Shown: in pieces, positions 10,866 to 19,380 of the stretch
How positions within the stretch are numbered: the stretch's first letter is position 1
Layout of the letters: every line of letters begins with the position of its first letter
DNA from: an archaeon UBA583
GTDB lineage: Archaea > Nanobdellota > Nanobdellia > Woesearchaeales > UBA583
NCBI GenBank assembly: GCA_002506365.1
Contig: DAXK01000024.1
Location: 42,205 to 106,204 of the forward strand
Reading direction: 5' to 3'
DNA length: 64,000 nt
Program-made: the position numbers and the translations under genes
Notes under the pieces: generated by a model
The model's database searches: none
Told to the model about the DNA's origin: nothing
Seen by the model: the letters and a program-made list of their open reading frames with translations, nothing else

Positions 10866-11714
10866 TTAACGTTTTTTACAAACCACCTTATTTCTACCTT
10901 CATCTTTTGCTTGATATAAAGCTGAATCAGCAAGTTCTTTTAAAACACTAGTATCCCTATAACTATTAGTATAACTTGATACTCCAAAACTACAAGTAAT
11001 ATTCCTATCAACAAAAAAAGAATCTAATTCATCACCAGAAGTCTCACCAACTATCAATAAATCTTGTCTATGTGAACTTGATAAATCATGAGCAGTAGTA
11101 TGATTTAACCCATAGTGCCCAATAACTAATCTATCTTCAATACTCTCACGAATTCTATTAGCTACAATACCAGCAGATGCTAAATTTGTTTCAGGAAGTA
11201 AAATTGAAAATTCCTCACCACCATACCTAAAAGCTACATCCCTTGGCCGTAAATTATCCAAAATAATCTTCCCAAAAAGAGTTAAAGTATCATCACCAAC
11301 AGAATGACCATAAGTATCATTAACAGCCTTAAAATTATCTAAATCACACATAATATAACTAAAATCAGATGAAGAACAATTCTGAAAATCAACTGACAAA
11401 GAATCCAATTTTCTTTCTAAAAAATCACGCTTTCTTAAACAAGTTAATTCATCAACAGATAATTTATTAATCTCATTTAATAAATTGGCAGCTAAATCAA
11501 AATCACCATCAGCAATATGTTTATTATAACTAGGAGCAAATCCATAAATCATAAAATTTTTAAAAAAATCATTTAATTGGCTAGATCTAGAAGTTCGATT
11601 TTTATCTAAATCATTAGGCGTTTTCAAAAAATCAATTAAATCAAAAAATTCAGAACCACCTTTAAAACCTAAAGACAATTCAACTAAATTCCCAGACCTA
11701 TCATATAATTTCAT
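10866..11714 (-). CDS. GGDEF-domain diguanylate cyclase homologue
   Basis: 282 residues. The C-terminal half (about 88-282) is a GGDEF domain. It has the N-terminal signature LTCLRKRDFL (90-99, cf. LTGLxNRRxF), metal-binding DLDNFKAVND (124-133), the intact active-site loop GGEEF (165-169), and an RxxD product-inhibition site (RPRD, 156-159) exactly five residues before the loop. A hydrophilic insert of about 35 residues (roughly 200-235) separates the last two core blocks (ITCSFGVSSY; ALYQAKDEGRN). The first 88 residues have no recognisable sensor domain and no membrane segment. Family knowledge predicts 2 GTP to cyclic di-GMP. A TATATAAA box centred 25.5 bp upstream supports the start. GGDEF proteins are rare in archaea, and no EAL or PilZ protein is visible here. 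Confidence 0.9.
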   Translation of the reverse strand: MKLYDRSGNLVELSLGFKGGSEFFDLIDFLKTPNDLDKNRTSRSSQLNDFFKNFMIYGFAPSYNKHIADGDFDLAANLLNEINKLSVDELTCLRKRDFLERKLDSLSVDFQNCSSSDFSYIMCDLDNFKAVNDTYGHSVGDDTLTLFGKIILDNLRPRDVAFRYGGEEFSILLPETNLASAGIVANRIRESIEDRLVIGHYGLNHTTAHDLSSSHRQDLLIVGETSGDELDSFFVDRNITCSFGVSSYTNSYRDTSVLKELADSALYQAKDEGRNKVVCKKR

Positions 11715-11809
11715 AAATACTTAAGTTTTTTAGCATATATAAAGTTATCTCTTATAAGTAACAAAAAAATAAAGGAAATTATATTTATTTATACAATAAA
11801 TAATTTAAA

Positions 11810-13492
11810 TTAAATAATATCGACAATATCTTCAACAATTAACTCAAAAGCAACTACTGGAACTAATAAACCAAAATTATTCAAAACAACTGGTGATACC
11901 TCCCCAATAAATCCAACCGATTTACCACCAACTAAAATTTCAGCTGAACGACCAGCAATTAAAAACGGAATTTCATCATTAACTTTAATTTCAAAATCAA
12001 TATTATTTAATTTCATAAATGTATCTAAAACTCCTTTAATTTGTGTATAATTTGTTTTTGGATCAGCAATTGCAGAACAAATATGTCTTGTATTTTTAGC
12101 CCCAGTTTCACAAGATGAATCCTTTTGAATAGTAAACCCATTTTCAAAAACTTTTTGCGGATATTTATTTTTTCTATTAATTAACAAAGATTCCAAAATC
12201 TCAGGTAAAATTCTAACTCTCAACATATTTAAACCTTGATCCTCCGAATCAATTAATTTTTCAAATTCCTTATCAGGTTCATCAAAATTCATTTTATTAA
12301 ATTGAGTTTTAGTTGAACTTAACATATAAGAATATAATTCTAAAAACCCAAAATTAACCATAGTTTGAGACAATCTTTGAGTAAAATCACAAACTTCTAA
12401 TGTTGAACCAACTGTTGCAATTTCTGGTAAAGCTGGAACAATATTATTATACCCATAAGCTCTCGCAATATCATCAGCAATATCAGAATCATGCCAAATA
12501 TCAGCTCTAAAAGGTGGAATTAAAAAGGTAATTTCATCTCCTGAAACAGATTCAACTTCAAGCATAACTTTTAACGCTAAATCTTTAATTTCATCACTAT
12601 CCACATTAATCCCAATTAATTTGTTAATATAATCTAAAGAAACAGTATCCTTTGAATTATCCAAATTTAATTCATAAACTTCCCCATCTGAATACTCAAC
12701 AGATACAGCTTCAGCACTACACCCCAATTCTAAAAATGTAGTAGTTAAAACTTTCAATAAATTATCTAAATAAGTTAAATTAAAACCTGAAATCTCAACA
12801 AATAAATCTTTATGATGTAAATCAACCCTACCAGTTTTATTTGAATTAATAACAGGAGGTAAACTTAAAACTTCATTATTTAAATCACGAAATACTGGAA
12901 AAACTTTGTGTCCAGATAATAAATGAGCAAACTTTTTCCCAGTCTCATGAGACTCTAAAATTTCATTTGCATTCATTTCACCCTCACCCTCAAGAGGAGC
13001 AAATACAATATCCTCAGGTTTCTCACCAGAAAATGTTACTGGAAACTTAAATTCATCCATAGGATAAATTCCAATTGAAGCTTTTTTTCTATGACGTCCA
13101 AAACTATCATGAATTTTTTCCTGAATTTCAATCATCTCATCTAATAACTCTTGAGTCATATTTACATCTCGTAAAATAACACAAACAGTTTTTGGACGAA
13201 CTGAATCAACAGAAGACTTAACAATAACTTTATTTGTAGCAGGAGCTAATTTATAATTAGGCAAATTTTTAGAAATTCCCCTATAATATCTAATAGCCCT
13301 ACCGATACCAACAGTTGATACCATATCCATTTTTTCAGCAGTAATTTCTACTTTCATCTCAGGATCTTTTTCATCTGAAATTCCCTTCATATCCATACCC
13401 ATCTCCTTTAAAGTTGTATCAATTTGTTCAACTGATAATTCTTCAAGAGCATATTCATTAATTTTTGATTGTTTTGCATATACATAAACCAT
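11810..13492 (-). CDS. pheT: Phenylalanyl-tRNA synthetase beta subunit, archaeal type
   Basis: 560 residues, the usual length of archaeal/eukaryotic-type PheRS beta, which lacks the bacterial N-terminal tRNA-binding extension. A B3/4 editing-type domain (about 105-240, including the block KASIGIYPMDEFKFPVTFSG) precedes a B5 domain (about 280-350, DYINKLIGINVDSDEI). A class II-like inactive catalytic fold follows (DIARAYGYNNIVPALP onward). With PheS it forms the alpha2-beta2 enzyme that charges tRNA-Phe. It follows pheS by 83 nt; that gap holds a two-hairpin element and a short hairpin whose 3' arm contains the pheT ATG, so translation of pheT may be structurally controlled. It closes with FELIVEDIVDII and a TAA. 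Confidence 0.95.
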   Translation of the reverse strand: MVYVYAKQSKINEYALEELSVEQIDTTLKEMGMDMKGISDEKDPEMKVEITAEKMDMVSTVGIGRAIRYYRGISKNLPNYKLAPATNKVIVKSSVDSVRPKTVCVILRDVNMTQELLDEMIEIQEKIHDSFGRHRKKASIGIYPMDEFKFPVTFSGEKPEDIVFAPLEGEGEMNANEILESHETGKKFAHLLSGHKVFPVFRDLNNEVLSLPPVINSNKTGRVDLHHKDLFVEISGFNLTYLDNLLKVLTTTFLELGCSAEAVSVEYSDGEVYELNLDNSKDTVSLDYINKLIGINVDSDEIKDLALKVMLEVESVSGDEITFLIPPFRADIWHDSDIADDIARAYGYNNIVPALPEIATVGSTLEVCDFTQRLSQTMVNFGFLELYSYMLSSTKTQFNKMNFDEPDKEFEKLIDSEDQGLNMLRVRILPEILESLLINRKNKYPQKVFENGFTIQKDSSCETGAKNTRHICSAIADPKTNYTQIKGVLDTFMKLNNIDFEIKVNDEIPFLIAGRSAEILVGGKSVGFIGEVSPVVLNNFGLLVPVVAFELIVEDIVDII

Positions 13493-13513
13493 TTTTTCAC
13501 TTGTTAAAAAATG
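13490..13513 (-). promoter_or_regulatory. Hairpin sequestering the pheT start codon
   Basis: Perfect 8-bp inverted repeat CATTTTTT / AAAAAATG around an 8-nt loop. The pheT ATG (13492-13490) is part of one arm. An AAGTGA sequence just before the ATG could be a weak Shine-Dalgarno site and lies in the loop. Pairing would hide the start codon; regulation is inferred. Confidence 0.4.
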
Positions 13514-13571
13514 GCACCATTTTCCATTGGAAAATCTGTGCCTCGTTTTGATGACATTGTCATCACAACGA
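13513..13571. repeat. Two-hairpin CATTG-loop element, copy E (pheS-pheT gap)
   Basis: Hairpin 1 pairs GGCAC (13513-13517) with GTGCC (13538-13542), and inside it ATTTTCC with GGAAAAT around ATT. Hairpin 2 pairs TCGTT with AACGA, and inside it GATGAC with GTCATC around ATT. It shares layout with copy D at 33180-33234, where both stem levels change in a compensatory way. It fills most of the 83-nt gap inside the pheST operon. Confidence 0.65.
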
Positions 13572-13575
13572 ATTT

Positions 13576-15141
13576 TTACTCATTACCTCCAGTTCTTTTT
13601 ACAATTTTTCTTGTCATCATTGGCCTATTCTTTAACCAATCAAAATCACAAGTTGTCCCAGTAATATCCCTCATTGAAGCTTTCCCAGCAAGTAATGTTG
13701 CAACTCTACTTGCACCCATACCCCAAGCAATTACAGTTTTCCCTCCTAAACCTAATGGTTCTAAAGTTTCTTGTCTAAAAATTCCAGAATTAATTAAAGC
13801 ATACCACTTATCCATTTTTTCATCATAATAATGTGCTTCCATTGAAGGTTCAGTATAAGGATTAAAAGTTGGTTTAAATCTAATTTTATCAATACCTAAT
13901 TTATTATAATAATCACGAACAAATCCCATCAAATGTGCTAAACTTAAATTATCTCCAATAATAAAACCTTCTGCTTGAAAAAACTCAGCTAAATGAGTTG
14001 CATCAATTGCTTCATTACGAAAATTATGAGCAACATAAAAATACTTCCCATCAACATTCTGACCTCCCTTTAATTTCTCACCTAATTCAGCAAGAGTTCT
14101 AAAAGTTGTAGCAGTTGAATGAGTTCTAAGCAATCTCTTTGAAGTAATATCTTTTGACCATTCCCCCTTAGGAGTATGTGCTTTCTTTAATCCTGATTCA
14201 TGCATAATTTTAACTTTCTCAACTAATTGAGCAGGAACTTTCGCTGACCCATCCAAATAAAAAGTATCTTGTTCATCTCTAGCAGGATGATCTTGTGGAA
14301 TCCACATTGAATCCATATTCCAAAAAGCAGACTCAACCATTGGCCCCTCCATCTCAGAAAATCCCATCTCAACAAAAACATTCTTTAAAATTGAATTTGC
14401 TTCAAGCATAGGGTGAAATCTTCCAATATTATCATACCCTGCTGAAACATCAACATCATAATGTCTAAACTCAATATTTTTCAAATTATCAGATTTTAAC
14501 ATCTCAGGTTCTAAAGCTTCCGCCAATTCTAAATCAGAATACTTCCCATCAATCTCAGAACATACACTTTGACCAAGATCAGTTAAAGAAAAAGTAAAAC
14601 CCTTAATGGAAATTTCTTTTAAAAATTTAGGACGCCTTTTTAATTCATTAAAACTAACTTGTAAATCTTCAGATAAATCCTTAACTAAAATACCATCTTT
14701 AAAAGCAGATAAAGGATTTACAAAATCATCAACAAATTGTTTAGCATTTTCATTAGCAGTAAAAATTTGTTCATCTTCTTTTCTAATTGAAATTAAATTA
14801 TTTTTCTTTAAAATACCAAGAGCTGAACCAACTAAAGATTTATCTAATTTTAACTCAGACATCTTTTTTTCACCATCCAACAATTCATTTAAAAATGTAA
14901 TTTCAGGTAATTCAGATTTTAAAAATTCCTCACCAAATTTATCTAAAACAATCTTTTTTTCTTCAAACTTAGAAATAGAAACATATCCTTTTTGTTCAAG
15001 TAATTGAACTCCAGTTGTAACTTCTGCAATATTTAACCCTATTTTTTCACAGATTTGAGAAATATCTCCAATCGAAATTAAAGGTAAAACTTTTCTCTCC
15101 AAAGGATGAAGAGAATAAATAATTTTCTTTAAATCAGTCAT
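13576..15141 (-). CDS. pheS: Phenylalanyl-tRNA synthetase alpha subunit
   Basis: 521 residues. The N-terminal 220 residues form winged-helix-like tRNA-binding domains typical of archaeal/eukaryotic PheRS alpha. The class II catalytic core follows, with motif 2 (FRNEAIDATHLAEFFQAEG) and motif 3 (GMGASR, about residues 474-479). It is the catalytic subunit of PheRS. The start is supported by a TATATAAAT box centred about 27 bp upstream (15164-15172), which implies a leaderless transcript. The gene heads a pheS-pheT operon. Its last codons (RTGGNE) and TAA lie just before the two-hairpin element. Confidence 0.96.
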   Translation of the reverse strand: MTDLKKIIYSLHPLERKVLPLISIGDISQICEKIGLNIAEVTTGVQLLEQKGYVSISKFEEKKIVLDKFGEEFLKSELPEITFLNELLDGEKKMSELKLDKSLVGSALGILKKNNLISIRKEDEQIFTANENAKQFVDDFVNPLSAFKDGILVKDLSEDLQVSFNELKRRPKFLKEISIKGFTFSLTDLGQSVCSEIDGKYSDLELAEALEPEMLKSDNLKNIEFRHYDVDVSAGYDNIGRFHPMLEANSILKNVFVEMGFSEMEGPMVESAFWNMDSMWIPQDHPARDEQDTFYLDGSAKVPAQLVEKVKIMHESGLKKAHTPKGEWSKDITSKRLLRTHSTATTFRTLAELGEKLKGGQNVDGKYFYVAHNFRNEAIDATHLAEFFQAEGFIIGDNLSLAHLMGFVRDYYNKLGIDKIRFKPTFNPYTEPSMEAHYYDEKMDKWYALINSGIFRQETLEPLGLGGKTVIAWGMGASRVATLLAGKASMRDITGTTCDFDWLKNRPMMTRKIVKRTGGNE

Positions 15142-15284
15142 AGATAAAATTAAATCTTTTTAGTATATAAATATTACTTTAATTAACCTAAAAAAATAGT
15201 AAATTTCAAGTCCAAAATAAAAATAATATTAATCTAAAATGATAAATATTTATAAAATAATTTAATTAATAATTAATTAATATA

Positions 15285-15623
15285 ATGGCAATAGCAATGA
15301 TTACATCATTATTTGAAATTTGGGAAACTGTATTAGCAGTTTTACTTTTATTAGTAATTAGTACAGGAATTATTTTTGTATACAATCCAGACCTAATCCA
15401 AGCTAAAACTTTAAATAATGAATTATCATATATTGCAAGTATCAAAGGAGACAAAGATTTCCAAATTGTTTTAAATCTAGAAAATGCAGAAGAAATAAAA
15501 CTTGAAAATAATAAAGATTTAAGTTCTATAAAATTAACAGTTGGAGAAAAATCAACAACAAAACAATACATTGGAACAGACATTAATATTAAAAAAGAAA
15601 ATAATCAAATTTTAATTTCATAA
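15285..15623 (+). CDS. Small membrane-anchored protein, unknown function
   Basis: 112 residues. One hydrophobic helix (about 12-31, VLAVLLLLVISTGIIFVY) is followed by a soluble domain of about 80 residues rich in lysine, glutamate and asparagine, predicted outside the cell. A TATA-like TTTATAAAA sits about 32 bp upstream. The gene is divergent from pheS. An antisense reading frame over the same bases was ignored because its composition does not fit neighbouring proteins. No family recognised. Confidence 0.55.
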   Translation: MAIAMITSLFEIWETVLAVLLLLVISTGIIFVYNPDLIQAKTLNNELSYIASIKGDKDFQIVLNLENAEEIKLENNKDLSSIKLTVGEKSTTKQYIGTDINIKKENNQILIS

Positions 15624-15637
15624 AAAACTTGAAAATA

Positions 15638-15678
15638 AAATAAAAATTAAAACAAAATAAAAATTAAAACAAAATAAA
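15638..15678. repeat. Short tandem repeat between two genes
   Basis: A unit of about 18 bp, AAATAAAAATTAAAACAA, occurs twice in tandem just before the next start codon. It is probably slippage in AT-rich DNA; no function is claimed. Confidence 0.4.
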
Positions 15679-15684
15679 ATAAAA

Positions 15685-17694
15685 ATGTCAATAAATTATC
15701 AAAACCAAGAATTAGTATTAAAACTTTTATACAATTCAATTAAAGATAATAATTTATATGAAAAAACTTCAATAAAACATTTTAAAGATGGAAAAAGAGT
15801 TTTACAAAAAAATACTAAAAAAATTAACCTAAACACAAAACAAATTATCTCAAAATTAAAATTAGAAAATAAAAAAAACTTACTAGTTTTAGACTACCCA
15901 ATTAATCAATTACTATCATATACAATACTATTAAATGAAAACACACAACTTTTTTCATTTAGAATAAAAGGTGATTTAGAAACTTATATTGGAACAGAAC
16001 AAATAAAAGAAATATTTCAAAAAGAAAAATTAATTGAAGAAATTACAATAGAAAATATTTCTCCACAAGAAATAATTGGTCAAAAATTCCAAGTTAATTT
16101 TAAGCAACCAAAAAAAATTCAAGAAATTCAAGAATATATATTATCAACTAAAGAATTTATACCTGACACAATTAATAAAGCACCTGAAAATTTTGACCAA
16201 ATTCAAAATTTTACACCAACACTAAAAAATACACATTTTAAACTTGCAGAAAAATTAAATATACCAATCATCCCACAAATTAAAAATGAATTTATAATTA
16301 ATGAAAACATTAATGTATTCGACATAAATAAAATAATTGAAATATTAAACCCACTAAAAATAATTGATTCAAAGCATAAAGTTCCAGTGGAAAAATACAC
16401 GTTAAAAAGAACATACTTAGACGTATCAACAACATACCACTTAAAAATTGACACTGATAAATTAATTGAAAAAATAAACTTAGCACAAATTACATCTGAA
16501 CCAAAAAATAAAATAATTAAAACAATCAAAAATTTAACTCAAACTGAAATTTCTCAAAACTTTGGAGAATACGAAATTCCACTATGGAAAATTCATAAAA
16601 ATCAACAATTTATTAAAATTAAAGACTATAAAGAATTTAGAGAAATAACTGGAATAAATTTTCCAAAAACAAATGATAAAATTGAAGAAATCTATATTCA
16701 AGACCAAACTGGAGAAATTGGTTTTTTAAAACATCAATTTTTAAAAAAAAGATTTCAAAAAACATTAGAAACCTTGCCAGAAAATGAAATAATAGTTTAT
16801 AGAAAACCACTAGATTTAGCAATAAAAGCATCCATTTGTGACAATATATCAATATTAATTAAATATCAAAAAGTTTCTGATAAACAAATAAATAAAATTT
16901 ATGAATACATTAAAACACTAATTGAAATTACAATAATTGAAACAATTAAATTCAATAAACTACCTCAAAAAACACAAAATAATAATTTTAATTTAAATGA
17001 AAAATATTTTTCATCTCTCTCAATAAAATTAGAAAATGATTTTAATAAATTTTTAAAACATCCAAAAAAAACACACCTAATCCATAAATTAAATAATGAA
17101 CTAAAAACATTAAATAAATACATTAAAAAATCAACTATTAAGCAACAAGAAATTTTTTATTTATGTCAAATAATTTCACAATCACTAAACACATTAAAAA
17201 TTTTTGACGATGAAAAAACAAATGAATTAAAAAATAGATTTAAACAATATTTTAATTTAGAACTATTTAAAATTGAAACAGAAAATAAAAAGGAAATTAT
17301 AAACCATTCAAAAGAATACAAATTTATTAAACAAATATTTTTAGCAAATAAATTAATTAAAAAAAATAAAACAAAAAACAAAATAATATTATTAGAAAAA
17401 AAAGAATTTGACAAACAATTATTAAATAAAGAAATTAAATTTTTAGAAACTGAACCAGAATTCAAAATACACATTAAACCAAACTATAAAATATTAAAAA
17501 GTCAATTTAAATATAAATACAAAGAAATTGCAAAACAAATACTATTAATTACACCAGGAATAATAAATCCAAAAATAACAATTGGTTCAACTCAAACAAA
17601 TTTAAAAAAAGAATTTTGTAATATTTGTAAAATATATACTAAATATAAAAGTATTTGTGAAAATGAATATTTTATTTTACTAAAAGAAAAATAA
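15685..17694 (+). CDS. Degenerate isoleucyl-tRNA synthetase-like paralogue without HIGH or KMSKS
   Basis: 669 residues, extremely rich in Lys, Ile and Asn. I align it by eye to archaeal IleRS from the editing domain onward. Residues 64-90 resemble the start of the editing (CP1) domain. IIGQKFQVNF (131-139) matches the LxGxxYxPPF block. HFKLAEKLNIPIIP (184-197) matches the HGxxDxxxGxKYGLPVV block. GEYEIPLWKI (294-303) matches WGTPIPIW. KEIKFLETEPEFKIHIKPNY (about 588-607), followed by KEIAKQI, matches the C-terminal NVKEVEF..KPNFKxLG block. The HIGH-containing N-terminus, the KMSKS loop and the zinc/histidine residues of active IleRS are missing. It ends with a short Cys cluster (CNICKIYTKYKSIC). 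It is probably non-catalytic, perhaps tRNA-binding or editing-related. It stays open over 669 codons, so it is likely selected. IleRS origin is favoured over ValRS/LeuRS but needs profile searching. Confidence 0.55.
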   Translation: MSINYQNQELVLKLLYNSIKDNNLYEKTSIKHFKDGKRVLQKNTKKINLNTKQIISKLKLENKKNLLVLDYPINQLLSYTILLNENTQLFSFRIKGDLETYIGTEQIKEIFQKEKLIEEITIENISPQEIIGQKFQVNFKQPKKIQEIQEYILSTKEFIPDTINKAPENFDQIQNFTPTLKNTHFKLAEKLNIPIIPQIKNEFIINENINVFDINKIIEILNPLKIIDSKHKVPVEKYTLKRTYLDVSTTYHLKIDTDKLIEKINLAQITSEPKNKIIKTIKNLTQTEISQNFGEYEIPLWKIHKNQQFIKIKDYKEFREITGINFPKTNDKIEEIYIQDQTGEIGFLKHQFLKKRFQKTLETLPENEIIVYRKPLDLAIKASICDNISILIKYQKVSDKQINKIYEYIKTLIEITIIETIKFNKLPQKTQNNNFNLNEKYFSSLSIKLENDFNKFLKHPKKTHLIHKLNNELKTLNKYIKKSTIKQQEIFYLCQIISQSLNTLKIFDDEKTNELKNRFKQYFNLELFKIETENKKEIINHSKEYKFIKQIFLANKLIKKNKTKNKIILLEKKEFDKQLLNKEIKFLETEPEFKIHIKPNYKILKSQFKYKYKEIAKQILLITPGIINPKITIGSTQTNLKKEFCNICKIYTKYKSICENEYFILLKEK

Positions 17695-17740
17695 AAACAA
17701 ATAAATAAAAAATACAAAAATAAATTTAAAAATAATATAT

Positions 17741-18307
17741 CTAAAAATAAACAACTAACATCCCACCACCAATTTTGATTAGTTCAGAATCATATTTTTT
17801 TAAGATATTTTTAACAAAATCCTCTAATTGTGAATGAGAAGTTACATTATCAAAAATAACAACACTATTTTTAGTCAATAACTTTCCATCAACCAATAAA
17901 TCTAAAATATTTTGATACAAACAATGCCCAGCATCCACAAAAACAAAATCAAACTTCTCAGAAATTCCCTCTAAAAACTTTAAAGCATCAGAATTTACAC
18001 AAATAAAATTTTTCAAACCAACTTGCTCAAAATTAACTTTTGCCAATTCATAACGAGTTTTATCAACTTCAACTGTCGTATACTTAGAACTTTCATCCAA
18101 ATTTAAATTAAGCCACAATCCAGAAAACCCATTTGACGTTCCAATCTCTAAAACAGATTTTGGTTTTTTAAAATCAACTAAATTTGATAAAAATATCCCT
18201 TGTTCGTAAGATATGTTCCAATAGTTACTTGTAGAATTAATTTTTTGTTTTTGTAAAAATGCGATTTTGGATAAAATCCTATCGCGAAAAGAATTAGAAA
18301 TAATCAT
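17741..18307 (-). CDS. Class I SAM-dependent O-methyltransferase-like protein
   Basis: 188 residues. SAM-binding motif I is VLEIGTSNGFSGLWL (about 54-68), followed by an acidic TTVEVD strand end, FDFVFVDAGH (about 119-128, motif IV with a catechol-O-methyltransferase-type DAGH), and a C-terminal GGGMLVVYF strand. This resembles the COMT/Methyltransf_24 families; the substrate is unknown. The start codon is 10 nt after the stop of the tiny eL41 gene, so the two are probably co-transcribed. Confidence 0.8.
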   Translation of the reverse strand: MIISNSFRDRILSKIAFLQKQKINSTSNYWNISYEQGIFLSNLVDFKKPKSVLEIGTSNGFSGLWLNLNLDESSKYTTVEVDKTRYELAKVNFEQVGLKNFICVNSDALKFLEGISEKFDFVFVDAGHCLYQNILDLLVDGKLLTKNSVVIFDNVTSHSQLEDFVKNILKKYDSELIKIGGGMLVVYF

Positions 18308-18317
18308 AATTTTAAAA

Positions 18318-18422
18318 TTATCTATTATTTCTTAACTTTCTCTTTCTTAGTCTCATGATTTTCTTTTGCCACTTCCATCTCATTTGACCCTTCTTCTTCC
18401 ATCTTCTTGAACTTCTCTTCAT
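18318..18422 (-). CDS. rpl41e: Ribosomal protein eL41, 34 residues
   Basis: A 34-codon frame encoding MKRSSRRWKKKGQMRWKWQK and then KIMRLRKRKLRNNR. The core WKKKGxMRWKWxKK plus the Arg/Lys-rich single helix is the signature of archaeal eL41, a single helix at the ribosomal subunit interface. The first ATG (18422) is preferred because the whole length matches the longer archaeal form; the internal ATG at 18383 would give the 21-residue, eukaryote-like form. GAGAGGT lies about 14-18 nt upstream of the first ATG and TTTATATAA lies just before it. The gene is followed after 10 nt by the methyltransferase gene. Confidence 0.78.
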   Translation of the reverse strand: MKRSSRRWKKKGQMRWKWQKKIMRLRKRKLRNNR

Positions 18423-18709
18423 TTTTATTATATAAACCTCTCAGATTTTTTTGTAATTAATTTTTGAAATTAACTATCATAATTAATAAATCCTAAGTAA
18501 ATTAAATCCAACTTGCTTTTTAAATGTTTCTAAAGTCAAAATTAATATAAATAAACAAACAATAGATTCAACCATTATTAACTAAAATAAAAAACTAAAA
18601 ATAAATTAAAAGATAATTAAACATCCCTTAAAACTAAGTTTATCCAAATAATTACTAACCACACAATAAGAATAAACCTATATAAACTAAAATAAATAAA
18701 ATAAAGTAA

Positions 18710-19150
18710 ATGAATTATAAAAAAGGAGCAATCCCAGTAATTAAAGTAATAGCTATTATATTCACAGTAGCTATATTTTTAATTTCATGGGTTTTAATCC
18801 TTAATATAAGTATTGCTGTTAATGAACAAAAAATTAACTCCCAACTAGCAATCAAAAAAATAATTGACTCAAACTGTTTCTCAAATGAATATGGAACAAT
18901 TGAAGAATCAAAATTCAACCAAGATACACTACAATCATGTTATGGAAAAAATAACATTACAACCATGAAAATTATTTTTAACAAAACTAAATTATATACT
19001 AACAAAGAATTATTCACAGAACTTGCAAGTAAATGTTCAATCACAAGTACAATTTTTTGCTCAGAAACAAAATATCCAATTATATACAAACAAGAAAATA
19101 TAAATTCCCACCAAATCAAAGAACTTACAATACAAATTATTACTAAATAA
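18710..19150 (+). CDS. Type IV pilin-like secreted protein
   Basis: 146 residues. The N-terminus MNYKKGAIPVIKVIAIIFTV is a short basic leader ending in KKG followed directly by a hydrophobic helix, which fits archaeal class III (prepilin-type) signal peptides. The remaining 110 residues contain four cysteines and many Asn/Thr residues, as expected outside the cell. CTATATAAA centred 28 bp upstream supports the start. It could be a minor pilin or an unrelated membrane-anchored protein; no pilus assembly ATPase is in the window. Confidence 0.55.
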   Translation: MNYKKGAIPVIKVIAIIFTVAIFLISWVLILNISIAVNEQKINSQLAIKKIIDSNCFSNEYGTIEESKFNQDTLQSCYGKNNITTMKIIFNKTKLYTNKELFTELASKCSITSTIFCSETKYPIIYKQENINSHQIKELTIQIITK

Positions 19151-19285
19151 ATTAAATAAATTCTAAAATAAAAACATATATTATTTTATATAAAATATCA
19201 TAAATTACTTTAAAATTCTTAAAAAACAAACAAAATCCAAGGAAAATGCTATCACTTAGCAATAATAAAGCAAAGTTTTATAAAG

Positions 19286-19323
19286 GTAGTTAATCAGATT
19301 TTAGTATCAATTAAGTAGTTAAT
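19286..19323. promoter_or_regulatory. Direct repeat upstream of the TrmB-family gene
   Basis: GTAGTTAAT occurs at 19286-19294 and 19315-19323, 29 bp apart or about three helical turns. Together with the inverted repeats downstream it suggests a multi-site regulator-binding region. Confidence 0.35.
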
Positions 19324-19333
19324 TGGTGTATTT

Positions 19334-19364
19334 AGATTACAATGCTAACTAATTAGTGTAATCT
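19334..19364. promoter_or_regulatory. Inverted repeat AGATTACA-N15-TGTAATCT
   Basis: Perfect 8-bp arms at 19334-19341 and 19357-19364, about 65-95 bp upstream of the TrmB-family start. It is a candidate operator, possibly for autoregulation. Confidence 0.45.
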
Positions 19365-19380
19365 TCAAGTCAAAAAACTA

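Noticed and set aside
14606..15007. Open frame antisense to pheS
   Set aside because: Covers the pheS winged-helix region on the opposite strand and lacks a promoter or domain.
15638..15678. Tandem repeat as a regulatory array
   Set aside because: Only two copies of a simple A-rich unit; replication slippage is sufficient.
18325..18402. Alternative 25-codon frame overlapping eL41 (MEEEGSNEMEVAKENHETKK...)
   Set aside because: It is the shifted reading of the same purine-rich bases; the eL41 frame has a specific family match and this one does not, although its distance to the TATA box fits a leaderless start.
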